Below, piece by piece: positions 1-11,821 of a stretch of DNA of 64,000 bases. The stretch lies in assembly GCF_002443255.2 (NCBI RefSeq), contig NW_019211458.1:39627897-39691896 (forward strand), written 5' to 3'. Positions within the stretch are counted from its first letter, which is position 1; the number at the start of each line of letters is the position of its first letter. The notes beneath the pieces are model-generated. The model made no database searches. It was not told where the DNA came from and was given only the letters and a program-made list of their open reading frames with translations. The position numbers and the translations under genes are program-made. Source of the stretch: Varroa destructor. Lineage: Eukaryota > Arthropoda > Arachnida > Mesostigmata > Varroidae.

Positions 1-2640
1 GTAATAACAATATAGCTACTATAGTTAGTCTACAGATGGCATAGTTCTTATATGTTTGACGATCTGCTAAGCATAAACTGAACATTAAATGAAACTTCAA
101 TAGTACTGTGAATGGCGGATATCGCCGTGAATGAAATTATCTAAAACGTGTAATCCTACGCAAGATGTCGTAGAGTAGTGGTCTGCATGATTAGCTCCTT
201 ATTAGGTGCTCGTCGATAGCTGCGGATCATCGACGTTCACTAAAACACCTTATCTGACTAGCTGCCACAGGCCCGCTTAACAGTAACGGGTTCCTGCAGA
301 CGTCGACGCAAGGTCATAGAAATGACCGCAGCCGTACCCGTCAGGGCAGCCGCCAATATCAACAAAGCGTTGCGAAGCAGCTTGCGCCAGCCACCCACCC
401 AGCCAACTAACACAGTGGCAGTAATGCACCAAGGAGACAGGGCAGTTAATTTGTCGTGGAGCGCACACGTTCAATCTAACTAATACGGATGAAGCAGGTC
501 ATGATGGTGGTGCGGGCTAAGGAGTGTGTGCGGGGGAGACCTACAAACTTTTGCATACTACAAGAAAAACATTGGGGACTGCTAGGTTAATCGATCGAAT
601 CTAACTAACGAGTGACACAGTTACGCAGTGTCCCCGATGCTATTGCTCACTGTGTATACCCGCTCCTGGAGTTCGTCCTCGTCTGCCGGGCGTCCGCCTA
701 CGTAGGTGCTGCTACAGCCAAAATCGACGCCCTTAGAATTTTGCATAACACTTGCGGTACGAACGTTACTGAACGTCCTAAACAACAACAATGACATGAT
801 AATAGTGATGAGTGACGACGACAACGATGACAGTAATAACTGATCGTCCGATATAAAGCACTCTTCATAACCCTACACGTCAATCGAGGCAAATACACCC
901 GACCGTGTCGATTTGGCCAGCGAGAACGTGGATGTTGCAGGCCCAACTGAAGCGGCAGGAACAAATGGGGGAACAAAGGAAAAGGAGAAAGACGGCGGCG
1001 AGCGGAATACAGCACTGAAGTGTCGGCCCATCGACGTCGTGGCGGGACGGAACGAAGCCGTCAGGCACCGGCGAGCAGACTACGGGGCCACGAACATCGA
1101 TACCACAAGTCGCCGAAAAAGAATCCGAAATGTTCGCCATGTTGACGATGACTACGATGTTTCATGCTATAGTCTACGATTCATACGAACAAATGAACGC
1201 TCGCATTTGTACACCATGATACAATGGTATGCCGTATGTACCTCGTGCCCGTACGTATCTACGACTATGGTGGCACGAAAAAAGAGGAGAAGCGGGAGGA
1301 GGACAAGGAAGTAATTTCGGAGAAGAAGGCGGAGCTACCAGTTAGCTCGCTCCTTCTGTACTCTGCCTACCTCTATCTTATCTTTCAATTCCTTTTCGTC
1401 ATGTATTGTGTTGTCTGTACTTCTAAGCGCAGAAAACAATATAAAAGGAAATTAGCGACGAAAAGTAACAACGAACAAAGGAACGTATCACATAAAATGG
1501 CAATAGCATGTTTAACAGCAGCAACGAGAGAAAGCGGTAAATGGCTTCCCGCGCACCTTATAATAGAGACATATTTAATGAAGGACCGAGCAGAAAGACA
1601 GATTGACTCCGCTTGGCTGGCAATAGCCACGAATTCTCTAGGAGTATGTTTTGTGAAGTCACTCTTCGCCTTCAATCGACTCACTTGATTCTCACGCTGC
1701 TAATGCTGTAGCGAAAGATTCATGATAAATGTAATGTAATGCACTCCTCGCTCGTAATAAATTATGTAACTGTTACTGCGTTAGAGTCGACAGCTTCAAG
1801 CAGCGGTAAAACGAACCAGGCTTTTTTCGACTGTCTCTTCAAGGTGTCTAAGTGAAAGGCAGGCATCTCTTGTTAACTATATTATTATACCGGGTGTTAT
1901 ACAGTACACTTCATGAGCCAAAGCGACCCGCAGAAGCACTAAATTTTCAGGTGTTTTGCAAAACTAGTACGCGAAAACCGTTGTCTATCTTATTCGCTTG
2001 TACATTTACCTAGTTTATTTATCAAGCTTTCGAACTCACGAGGTAAGCATGGGCTAAAGAGGAGTTTGTAACGCAACTCGCAACGTTGAAAACGTTTTTC
2101 TTTTAAAGTAAATAAATCATTTTACAATTTTTCTGATTTGGTATTAAACAGAACAGAAGACGCGATGTCTAACCCACCAGCCTTCCTCGTAAGTGGTGCT
2201 CAATATTTTCACACTAGTAAAGACTGTTACTTGACAACGCAGAAAGAACGGCCCTGAAGAAAACCTTAGCAACAGCTAGATTCATTCGGATTGGTCAATC
2301 TACACGACATTCACTATCATAGTCTAGCTCCAGTGGCGGTAACACTTGCAGATGTATCCTGTAGAATTCGTTGCATATCAACCGTTCCAGGCAATCGAGC
2401 CTAACGTTCTCGAAAATCTGTTGACCGAGCGGCGGCTGGCGCATAGACGCATACGAGTGACGACGGACGAACCAGGCCGTCTGGAGGGTCTCTGTCCAGT
2501 GTTCCGCAGTCGCACGTCATCGCGTTCGTTCATGCGGCTACTGCTGCTGCTGCCGCCACCGCGGCGATACGCGTGCCGGAGTAAGCTGAGACAAACAGAC
2601 AGCCAGATAGATGGACTGAGTTAAGCAATTCAAATCGACA
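1..2640. other. No recognisable gene; one 154-codon ATG ORF
   Basis: The longest ATG-started frame is at 1224-1688 (+). It is Lys/Glu-rich at residues 19-35, followed by a hydrophobic stretch that could span a membrane (LLLYSAYLYLIFQFLFVMY). A second open stretch at 2352-2624 (+) follows a CTTGCAG acceptor-like site and encodes about 90 residues with a charged centre. Neither resembles a family I know, and both could be chance. Confidence 0.3.
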
Positions 2641-4620
2641 GCACATTGAGCTGTATTCTATTATCATCATTGATCAGTGTGTGCATTGTCAGCATGTAGA
2701 CCTATGCAAACGCAATGCAATGCATCGGAATGAAATGGTTTCGAGCAATGAGACAAACCAGCAAGATGGACCGATGGCGACGGCGATGACGACGACTGCC
2801 AGCAGTATTTATTACCGCTATTACTATCCGCCTTTTTCGTTCGATCCAGTGCGCCCACTAGTAATTCATACATACGCTCCACACTCATTCAGACAAGCGC
2901 TCACCCAGACAAAAGCTAGAAAGACAGCCAGATCTACCATGGCTATTACAAAATCACGGTCAACTCACACCTGATTGGCGATTGCGCTGAAAGTCCAATC
3001 CGCGGTAACACCAGCAGCGGCCAACAGGACAGCGTTTGCTATAGCACCAAAATAATAGTTGTACAAGTGGTAGTATTAGTAGTGGTTGCAACTGTAGAAG
3101 CACACATGCACACGGTGCTGCAAGACCGACCGCCACACTTCTCGATTTGCCCACCATTAATCAATCTCCTTTATCTTCGCACTCAAACAGCAGCAGCAGC
3201 AGCGCCGGCGGCGCTAGCAGCACAGCAAAAAACATACCCGCCCACGCACGCACGAAAACACATAGCAGCGATACCAAAGAGCAAAGCCAGTCCGGTAAGA
3301 CGACGATGGCTTCGATAACACCAATAATAGTGCTGATGGCGTTGATGATAACGATGAGTATGGCCAACGTAAAATGGAATCAACTGATGTGATGGCACGT
3401 ATAGTGACACGATACAGTTACGCAGCTACGCTCCCTAGTCTACGGCTGAAGAGATCGGATCGGCATGTATTCCAGAACGGCGCCAGCAGCAGCACTGAGC
3501 AGGATCTAAACCGTAGCGATAGTACATCCACTCAAGAGCGTTCTCGAGCAGCACGACTCATCGCTGGCTGCAGCATTTTGTCGCATTACGAGTAGAAACC
3601 GTTGTATCTATTCGAGCTAGAATAGTCGAGATACTACGATACTCGAAAGAAGAGACAGTTGCCTTTTTTACGACGACCACAGCGGTCGCAGTGAAATCAA
3701 CACCATACACGGCATAATGTAGTTCGTTTCTTCTTACCTACTCACACACATACACACAGACCGACCGACCGACCGACCAGCTCAACATCCGACGAACGAG
3801 CTAGCGACCGACCGACCAATGGATTGATTGAGCGAACCGCGAAGCGACGGACACTAATCACTGGTTCGTCATGTACACCATCATTTGCTATCATTGACTA
3901 TCCACGCGGATTCAGCATCACGTAACAGACAGAAACGACTATACGTACTAAAAGGGTGACGATAGTGATACTGGTGACGCAGAGCAGATGCACACGGACA
4001 GACACTAAAAGCTGCACACGCAGTATCGTAGTGTACTCGACTTATATATTACATATACATATATGTACATACACATATGTAATATGAAGCAAAAGGGAAG
4101 GAGAGCGCAGTCGACGGAACGGGCACTGTCGCAGTGGCGGCAACGGTAATATCGTGGCAGCACCCGAACACGCCTCCGGCTCTCGGAGCACCAAGACCCC
4201 GCCCTGACGGTCTCACCTGCTGCGGCTGGAGACGCCGTGAAAACCCTGCAACTGCTGGCAAGTCGTCGAACTAGCTTAGTCAACATCCACGGACTACACG
4301 TTTCCACGTCCGCGGGCAATACGCGGGCCATACACGGGCGCTGGCCAAATGTCATTCATGGGCGAGTTCTCACGGCCCCACAACACTTCACTGCGGCCAG
4401 GCACACAGCCCGCACTCTCGCATGCACACAAACAACACGGAGACTCTCCTCACAACATCATACCAGCATCGGAAGAGCAGCAGCTGCAACAGCCAGTCAG
4501 CCACACACAACAGCAGACATATTTGTTATTCCCCTAGCAGACAGTCCATCGAACCAGAAAACGGTGGCGCCACACTTTGAATCGAATTGGCGCGCTTTTC
4601 CTAGCCGCTAGGCTTTTGCA
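2640..4620. other. GC- and CAG-rich block, possibly a 5' UTR or control region
   Basis: This stretch is richer in G+C than its flanks. It carries CAG triplets near 3190, CCGACCGA repeats near 3760 and 3805, and many small overlapping frames on both strands. None has a recognisable domain. A CCGGTAAGA donor-like site lies at about 3293-3300. The composition resembles long untranslated leader exons of arthropod regulatory genes, but no coding continuation is visible. Confidence 0.3.
3759..3778. repeat. (GACC)5 tetranucleotide repeat
   Basis: Five exact GACC units. A shorter run of the same unit recurs at about 3804-3816. Confidence 0.95.
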
Positions 4621-7600
4621 TTCGACTGCTTTGTTCTGCGGGACACGCGGGGTCAGCTGCTTCTCGCACGGGCCCAGACAGGAGGGAAGGTTGGCAGCAG
4701 GCACAGTATGGTCGTGAGGAGAAAGCTCTAACGGACGTACAGTGGGAAGTATGGCACTAGATGCAGGACTAGATACCGCAGCGCGGCGTGCATTGACGCC
4801 TGCTTGTTTGTCTGAAAAAACCCAGTAACAGCTGTTATTGCTAATTATATTTACTAGAAGATTGTGTACACATGGCTGCGAAGGCGAATCGCGTGCTAAA
4901 CGAATTTTGCAAACAGTGCAATTCTGAGTAAACCCCAATGACACGAACTGTTTGGTGCGCCCTCTACCCTCTCTACCAGTAGAAAGCGTTCCCCACAATC
5001 GAACAGGACGAGAAAACGTGGTTCAGGTTAGTGAGCTTGCTGGTGCAAAGTACTTCCTATCATCTCGAAAGCTCAGATAAACAAGGCATTGTTCCATATA
5101 ATTCGGTGAGAATAGAGAACTGGCGCGAAGAAAATACGACATCGACAATTTTCTGTTTTGTTTCGAGAAAACAATATGCAGTATCCGCACACTGTTAAAA
5201 GCAGGATTTGACCTGAGACACTGTGGTAGCGGTTCGACTGATTACATAGATGTCATGAACTTTCGAAAGAAGTTTTGAGTAACGTTTTAATATAAGAAGA
5301 CAACATGTAGTTTTTGCGTACATTGACGGAATGCAATGGAGTTACGTGCGACGCCGTAAAGCGAATCGCATTGTAACGCCTGTGTTATATCGAGCAATCG
5401 TTTGTATATATATAAAAAGTACAAGTCTACAGCAGGGCATGTATTGGAAATGTCATTATTTTTGGTAATCTTTCAATGGATTCTCGTGATCTAGTAAGAT
5501 ATCATTGTATATCCCCGCGATCAAGATCAATCAATGTTCTAGAAACTGAAATATTCTCAATTTTATGTTATTTCTTTTGGACTCTATCCATTTAACTAGT
5601 AGACCGCATCAGTCGTATTCAAAGTAAGTCCTTTCTCTAGACCGTATCTTCACGGTATTCGGCCACATCTGGGATAAGGCAATATAATTCAGTAGTAATA
5701 AATCTGCGAAGAGCTTGTGGAAAAGATCGACGCTAGCAGGCATTTATTCAACCTATCGTATTCGGAGCCGATACAACTTCTGTCAGCTGTAAATGCCCTT
5801 ACCCTTCTGATAATTCCTATCCAAAGCAATGCAAATAATTAATCTTGTGCAAATGCACTTTCATCAGGCCAAATTGTCATCGCCTTAAAACTGTAAATAA
5901 ATATTCTTTGTTCAGCCCAAGTTGATTTTAGGCACTTGTGGTTTACCGGTCAGGTGCAATAAGTTAATTTGGTTTACTAAAAACAATAAGTGCAGTAATC
6001 ACGTTTGTTGACGGATTTACAAAGACAAATAATCGTATAGCTTCAATTCGATATCGTTGATCTCAACCTCAGAATGGACTTCACTAACTCGCCGTTTACC
6101 AACTGACTAACATAAGGTAAAAGTAGTTTTTGTAGCCTAATGTTGTTACTCACTGTAACAAAGCTGTGTCCGTCGCGACCAATTAAATAGGCTAATAACT
6201 TCGTATGGTTTATTAATTCATACTCATACTTCACATAAGTAATACTCTATTCTTTTTATGGGTCGTTCTGATCGAGGTACACTGCCGAGACGTGCTAGTG
6301 GTGGTACCACAATAGCCAAAGTCGAATATGCCATTCGCTATATAAAGCGCTGGCCACCGAAAACTAAAATTGTTAACGAAAGCCTTTGAGGTCTTCTCTG
6401 TGTGTTAGTAATCTGTGCTGTGCCGTCGTATTGGTTCCGTCCGGTCACCAAAAAGCAGGAATTCGGTTGGCTCGTCCAAATGATTCCGTTGCCTTAGCGA
6501 TTTTCACGATTGTGAACTGTCTGATGGATAGGCTTGTTAGAACTGAGTGAGATGCAGACAGCTTTGGGCGGATTTGTGTTGCTGAACGTAGAACACTGAG
6601 TTGCAACGTGAAGATTTTATTCTATTTCATGCTAGCTCATTCTTTTCTCGTAATGCTGGTGATTCAAGTAATGATCAATGGGTAAAAAAGACTGCGTTAA
6701 AGATTTTTTGTATTATTATTTCACAAAGATAACATGAAGTGAATAATAAAAGTAGGTAAAACTAAAAAAAAATTACAGTAGTAAAAAAATAATAGTAATA
6801 AAATGAACATATATCTAAGAGTCATGATTTTTCACGAGCTGTAGACGAATCGTAGAGTAGAACAGGTTGTCCGTTCCAAGGTTCAGTCACCTGCAAAAAG
6901 AAAAGATAATTTCTATAGAGCATATGCAACCGTTCCTTCTATATTACTATGAAATCTTTAAACGGAATGTTAGATTTTTTTTATCGAAAATTATTCCTTT
7001 AGTTGATTTACTGAATGGACAGCCGCTCTACAGACTTAGCAGTGAGTACACGTCTGCTGCTAGTGATACTATCCACTTGTAATCAAGTTAGTTTGATTCA
7101 CGCCAGCAATATGGCCACAGCGTGTGCATACAAAAAGCTACCATATGCAGATTCAAACTGTATCTTCGAGAGTACCTTATACTTGACATGACTTGCATAC
7201 ATGACTTGACATACATGACTTGCAGCGATTCGATGCCAGTGAATCGAGCGACTTGAAATGAGTCTGTGACCGCAAATACGTGACAAAATAGACAATTTGG
7301 CTATTTGTTTACTCCTACTATCTATATATAGTACATACCAACCCTTATACGCCTCTTCTGTTCTCCATTAGGCGGGGGCAAAAATGGACGATTTTTGAGC
7401 TTAGGCCCGTCTCCATTAGTTCACCGGCTCGCATGAGGCCATCGATTAGGCTGCTTTTCTTTGTGACATCGCCTCGCTAATATTAGCAGTTTTAACCGAC
7501 TGGCCACTGTCCAGCTATTGATTTATCGTTTCATTTATGTTTCTGAGTTTCTTGCTGGCCGCTGCACCCTCTGTTGCATCAAGTCCAGTTAGGTTTTTCT

Positions 7601-9100
7601 ATTACTGTCGTTCTGTAACCCCGACTGATGGAGCACTGCTACCTGTACGCCTATTTTTAGTGAAACCATACTAAACTGTGATCTATTTTGAAGGAGCTCA
7701 TGCAAATCTTGCGATGTTGGTTGTTGCAAGGTTGGTATTAGAAATGAATGTACATGTTGTTGTGAAATTTGTAGTTAGATTCCTTACGCTACCTGTGAGA
7801 CTATTCATTAGAGTATGTTAGTTTAGGCTTTGCTGAGGTCAAGGTTACTTTGTTTCGTTAGATTATAGCTTGTTTGTTATTTCCATTAGCATTAAATTTT
7901 TGAGACTGTTCTTCCGACATTTGCAGTGCGTACAATCGTCATCTAAATTTTGTATAAATAAGGGCAGCTTTAGCAAAGAGTGATATAAACCGGGTGCGCT
8001 TTGTAAAATACTTTTACACAAATATGGTTTCTTCATACTGTGTTGATACCAACTGGTAAAGATGGAAAGGCTACACCAGATCGATAGTTTATTAGGGTTA
8101 TGCTTGATTCTTTGCATGTCTTCGAAATATTGAAAAGCGGCAACTTTTTAAATCAGGTACAGACCTAAACAAAACAATGAGTCCACTGATTACTAGAGGT
8201 CTTTTTTCGGCGTTTGCTTTTCAAATTACCACTAGCAAGAATGAGTGCGTGACCTGGAGTTTTCTCAAACTCTAGGAATAATCAAGAGGTAAGGGAAAGT
8301 CTGGTCTGATGGCCAATATCCATCTTTTCGAATGCGTTCATCGTTGGTATGGTTATGATAAACATGCGGCTGTCGCTAATTAAAATTTCAGCATTGACAA
8401 ATTACTACTGTGTCGTTTCATTAGTCTCTGTTGGAAAGACCTCGAATAAGCCTAACAAGACCCACCCCGGTTAGACCTTCTAAAGGCGCAGGTTTTTAAT
8501 CCTCACCGAGAAAATGGTTCTGAAAACTTGCTCACAGTAATAATTTCCCAAGACGTTAAAAAAATTTGAAGTTAAAACAAATTCCAAGAAAACTATGAAG
8601 GTAAGGGTTACCACGAATGTTACACCAACATTAGTTACTTAAACTTTATCTTTACACATGCAATTTTGCATGAACAGACCGTTAGGTAGTTTCAACTAAA
8701 AGTCACTTCTTTGTTATCATTTTTTTGTCCTATCCATTTTGAAAACAACATACGACTTTATGAGACTATCAGAGAGTCCTTTGGGATGCCTAGGAAACGA
8801 CACGATTTCTCACGGTTATTTAGATGTGAAGACGAATCATCTACTTACTATTTATGTAGTTTGCACCGTGTGCACTTTTAGTCAATAAATAGTCCTATTA
8901 TAAGGTAGAATCAGACGCAACACTGCTCAAGCAGTATTAAACCGTTTGGTTTCTCCCTACAACCTGCTGGTATCCTAAACATATTTTTATGCTTTTTAAA
9001 ACTCTCGGCCAAATAACGAGATAGAATCATAAGACGAATCATAATAGATGTTTTGTAAATAATACGTCAGGCCTATCTGATGCACTTCTATTCAAATAAG
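4621..9100. other. AT-rich gene-free stretch
   Basis: No open frame with recognisable similarity on either strand. Notable items are the TATA box at 6339, a degenerate direct repeat of an ATGACTTG-containing unit at about 7182-7226, and scattered A/T runs. Confidence 0.6.
6339..6347 (+). promoter_or_regulatory. Candidate TATA box
   Basis: TATATAAAG followed by GC-rich bases is a near-ideal TATA element; a start site would fall at about 6365-6375. No coding region follows immediately: the first ATG I find, at about 6479, is stopped after five codons. Any transcript would be non-coding or spliced. Confidence 0.3.
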
Positions 9101-9112
9101 TTCACTTAATGG

Positions 9113-9240
9113 CATAATAGGTAACGTATTTGTTTGTTAACCTTAAGGACACATAGTAGCCTAAGTCCGAATTCGGGGATAAACACACTTTGTTTTGTTG
9201 CGAGCCAACAGTGTGGAGTGGACGGCGGTGCCAGACGTAA
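9113..9240 (+). repeat. tRNA-derived SINE-like copy A
   Basis: It contains an A-box-like TGGCATAATAGG, then GTAACGTATTT, a B-box-like AAGTCCGAATTC, a conserved ACACACTTTGTTT block and a tail with GGTGCCAGACG. The order and sequence match copies at 9509, 33231 and 42541. It is diverged from the neighbouring copy, so probably old. Confidence 0.7.
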
Positions 9241-9508
9241 AACTCTAAATATTTAAGTAACTCTTCTCTGATCAGGTCTTGCTGTTGGTCAACAGTATTT
9301 TGACAAAAGGTCAACGTCTAATTACTAAAATGCTTGTGACCTCAACTAAAGATGGTCACATGTTCCCAACTATACTCAGTTACACCTGCCATGAAGAGCC
9401 GCCGAGTCGCTCAGATGTCACCTATAGTTATTTCCTAAGTATTTGTATATACACAAGTATATTTTATTATGCGAAATATGGCGCGATTAAAATAATACGT
9501 CCCTGTAA

Positions 9509-9645
9509 AAGCTTAGTAACGTATTTACCTGCTAATCTTACGAAGACGTCATGGTGTAGGTTCGAATTCGGGCATAGACACACTTTGTTTCGTGCTAGGA
9601 CCCAGCCGTCGAATGAAATGCCTAATGGTGATACCTGCCATAAAA
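9509..9645 (+). repeat. tRNA-derived SINE-like copy B
   Basis: It shares GTAACGTATTT, the spacing, and ACACACTTTGTTT with copy A, and has a better B box (AGGTTCGAATTCG). GCTTAGTAAC is its A-box equivalent. It lies about 390 bp from copy A in the same orientation. Confidence 0.75.
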
Positions 9646-10073
9646 TTCGAGACATAAAGAATAGTATAATGAGCATGTGAACTCATTTAATGACGAAAAA
9701 AATCTCGTGAATATTAACGGACTTTACTTAACGATTGAACAAACAGGTTGAAATCGGAAATAAGTGCCTTAGCAGATTGATTAAATAACTGATAGGAACA
9801 TGTGTACCCTTTCATGACGCTTGCCAAATAGTCGTATCAGATAGCAATAGTAAATCAGAAGTAGATGGATACGATTATTCATAGTAACAACGTTATCACT
9901 GGAAAGTGGTATCTAACGTTACGTATGTCGCAATATTAATAACAGTTACCACTGTAGTTATTTTCCTTGTTCCTTCTAAATAGGATAGCTATAGGTTTGT
10001 TGTGCATTGCCATTGCAGAGACATGCGTTTGGGCTGTTGCCTTCTATCGCCTCTAGTCAAGCGAACGGCCGCA

Positions 10074-10365
10074 ATGAGTAACGTTCTTCTCACAGAAACT
10101 GAGCGTGCAGAGCATTTAGCGCCTCTGCTAAAAAATGGGTGGAGTCACATCAAGGTGAGTTTGCATGCGGAGATTGTTGCTGCGTAAACCTATTATTCAT
10201 GACTGGCCCTCAATATCATGACGTTAATATGCGCTCAGTCTTTATGTAAACATACATGAAAGATTGCGAGTTTGAGGAGAGATTTGTAATATGGTTATAG
10301 TAAAGGTACTAACATTTATTGACGTTACAGCTCATATCTCTCTCCAAATCGGTAAAATTATATCA

Positions 10366-10421
<56 letters not shown>

Positions 10422-10901
10422 CAAGTAAACGACCTTAAATTTGTTCTATTTTACTATAATCTTCAGTAGAATATATGCAATTGGTTGAATTCCTATATAT
10501 ATAATCTTGAAGTTACTAATTCAATTGTGTGATATCAATCTTCAGTTTAAGGTAGTTAGAGTAAATGTCTTCGACAGCATGGGGCGCTGCTAGTTGGCTA
10601 GAAAAGTTGGCTAGAGTCATTCGGGGTAATTGATCGTTGTGTATCCTCTAAATTATTTTATGAATTACAGGAGCGGGATGCAATTCAAAAGCAATTTACA
10701 CTGAAGGATTTCAACGAGGCCTTTGGCTTCATGTCGCGCGTGGCTCTCCGTGCGGAAAAGATGAACCACCACCCTGAATGGAGTAACGTTTACAACAAGG
10801 TCGATATTACCCTCGTCAGTCACGACGTGAGGGGTCTCTCCATGAGGGACGTACGCCTTGCCAAGTTCATTGAGAACGCGTCCAGCGAGAAGTCAGATTA
10901 A
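10074..10901 (+). CDS. Pcd: Pterin-4a-carbinolamine dehydratase (PCD/DCoH), two exons
   Basis: This enzyme dehydrates 4a-hydroxytetrahydrobiopterin, made by aromatic amino-acid hydroxylases, so that the cofactor can be recycled; vertebrate PCBD1 also binds HNF1 as a dimerisation cofactor. Coding exons are 10074-10154 and 10671-10901, joined by a phase-0 intron with clear sites (AAG|GTGAGT and TTACAG|GAG). The product is 103 aa; human PCBD1 is 104 aa. The family signature is intact: E56, then H60-H61-P62, Y68, H78 and D87, with the three catalytic histidines at 60, 61 and 78. The segments [13 protein letters not shown] and [16 protein letters not shown] are near-identical to animal homologues. 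The start chosen is the ATG at 10074, because the protein then has the family's normal length. An in-frame ATG at 10023 would add 17 residues. The gene converges on SNAPC3. Identification is very secure; the start is less so. Confidence 0.96.
10155..10670 (+). other. PCD intron 1 with an (AT)n microsatellite
   Basis: This is a 516-bp phase-0 intron running from GTGAGT to TTACAG. It contains an uninterrupted AT dinucleotide tract at 10369-10417 and a shorter ATATAT run near 10494. I see nothing else in it. Confidence 0.9.
10369..10417. repeat. (AT)n microsatellite, about 24 units
   Basis: Pure alternating AT for 49 bp inside the PCD intron. Such a tract is expected to be length-polymorphic. 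Confidence 0.97.
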
Positions 10902-11132
10902 AAATAGCTTCGAATCTATTATCATGAGTGACGTTCCATATTTTTAAAAGTCCATTTGCCATATTACTTGGCGAATAAGCAGAATACCAACTTTGTACGC
11001 TGTACCTGAGTTTAACTGAATCGTATTAAGGCAGTTTTTTGTTAATTAAGAAAAGCAAGCTTCTATTAAAAAAAAATGAGATTTTACGCGAAGGATCTAA
11101 ATTATAGTACAATATTCAACTTTAGCATAAAT

Positions 11133-11159
11133 AATAAAAGAATATGTGCCTGTAATAAA
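11133..11159 (+). terminator. Poly(A) signals of PCD
   Basis: Two AATAAA hexamers (11133-11138 and 11154-11159) lie 232-258 bases after the PCD stop codon on the same strand. They are the first good signals downstream, so the 3' UTR is probably about 250-280 bases. Confidence 0.7.
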
Positions 11160-11714
11160 GCATTATATATCTTTGCACTTAATTGGTTTTATATAACATG
11201 ACTTTGCTCTTAACTTATTTTTATCAATTAACTTTAAGATAGAGGCTTGTTATTGGTATCTGACGGTTGAATAATTTATTACATTATATTCTAACGCATA
11301 TGAAATTTATTGAATTCCAACGGTAACTAATTGGACAGTTCGATTAATTTCGTCAACCCGGATGCCATGGTAAGTATACAAAGTTGTGCACAGAAGTGAT
11401 CCTATTCACTTGACCTCTTAGTATGAATTCTAGCCAGCCCCTTCACATTTTCCCTTCTAGTCCGTGAAGTCCTTCTAGTGAAATTTTGATTACTATCAAA
11501 CTCGAGTACAAAAACAAAATATTTGAAAAATACGAGGAGAATGAGGTGTCTTATATATGAAACCAAAAACTCTGAGCCCTCTTGACGAAAATGCTATTAA
11601 TAATTGCAATGGAAAGCCTTAATCACTTAATCTATAATGCATAATGTAATAAACAATCCATTATATTCAAGGCCCTGTATCCGTATTAATTAACCTCTGT
11701 GGATTTGTCATATT

Positions 11715-11720
11715 TTTATT
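11715..11720 (-). terminator. Poly(A) signal of SNAPC3
   Basis: TTTATT on + is AATAAA on -, about 100 bases beyond the SNAPC3 stop codon at 11822. With the PCD signals at 11133-11159 it leaves roughly 550 bases between the two convergent transcript ends, so no 3' overlap is needed. Confidence 0.65.
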
Positions 11721-11821
11721 AACCAACCCGATTTTTACATTTATCATTCCAGCTGGAGGTGTGGATGCTAGTTACAATGATATTTTGTCAGTTGAATGTG
11801 ATAGCGGTTTTCATCCATTAC

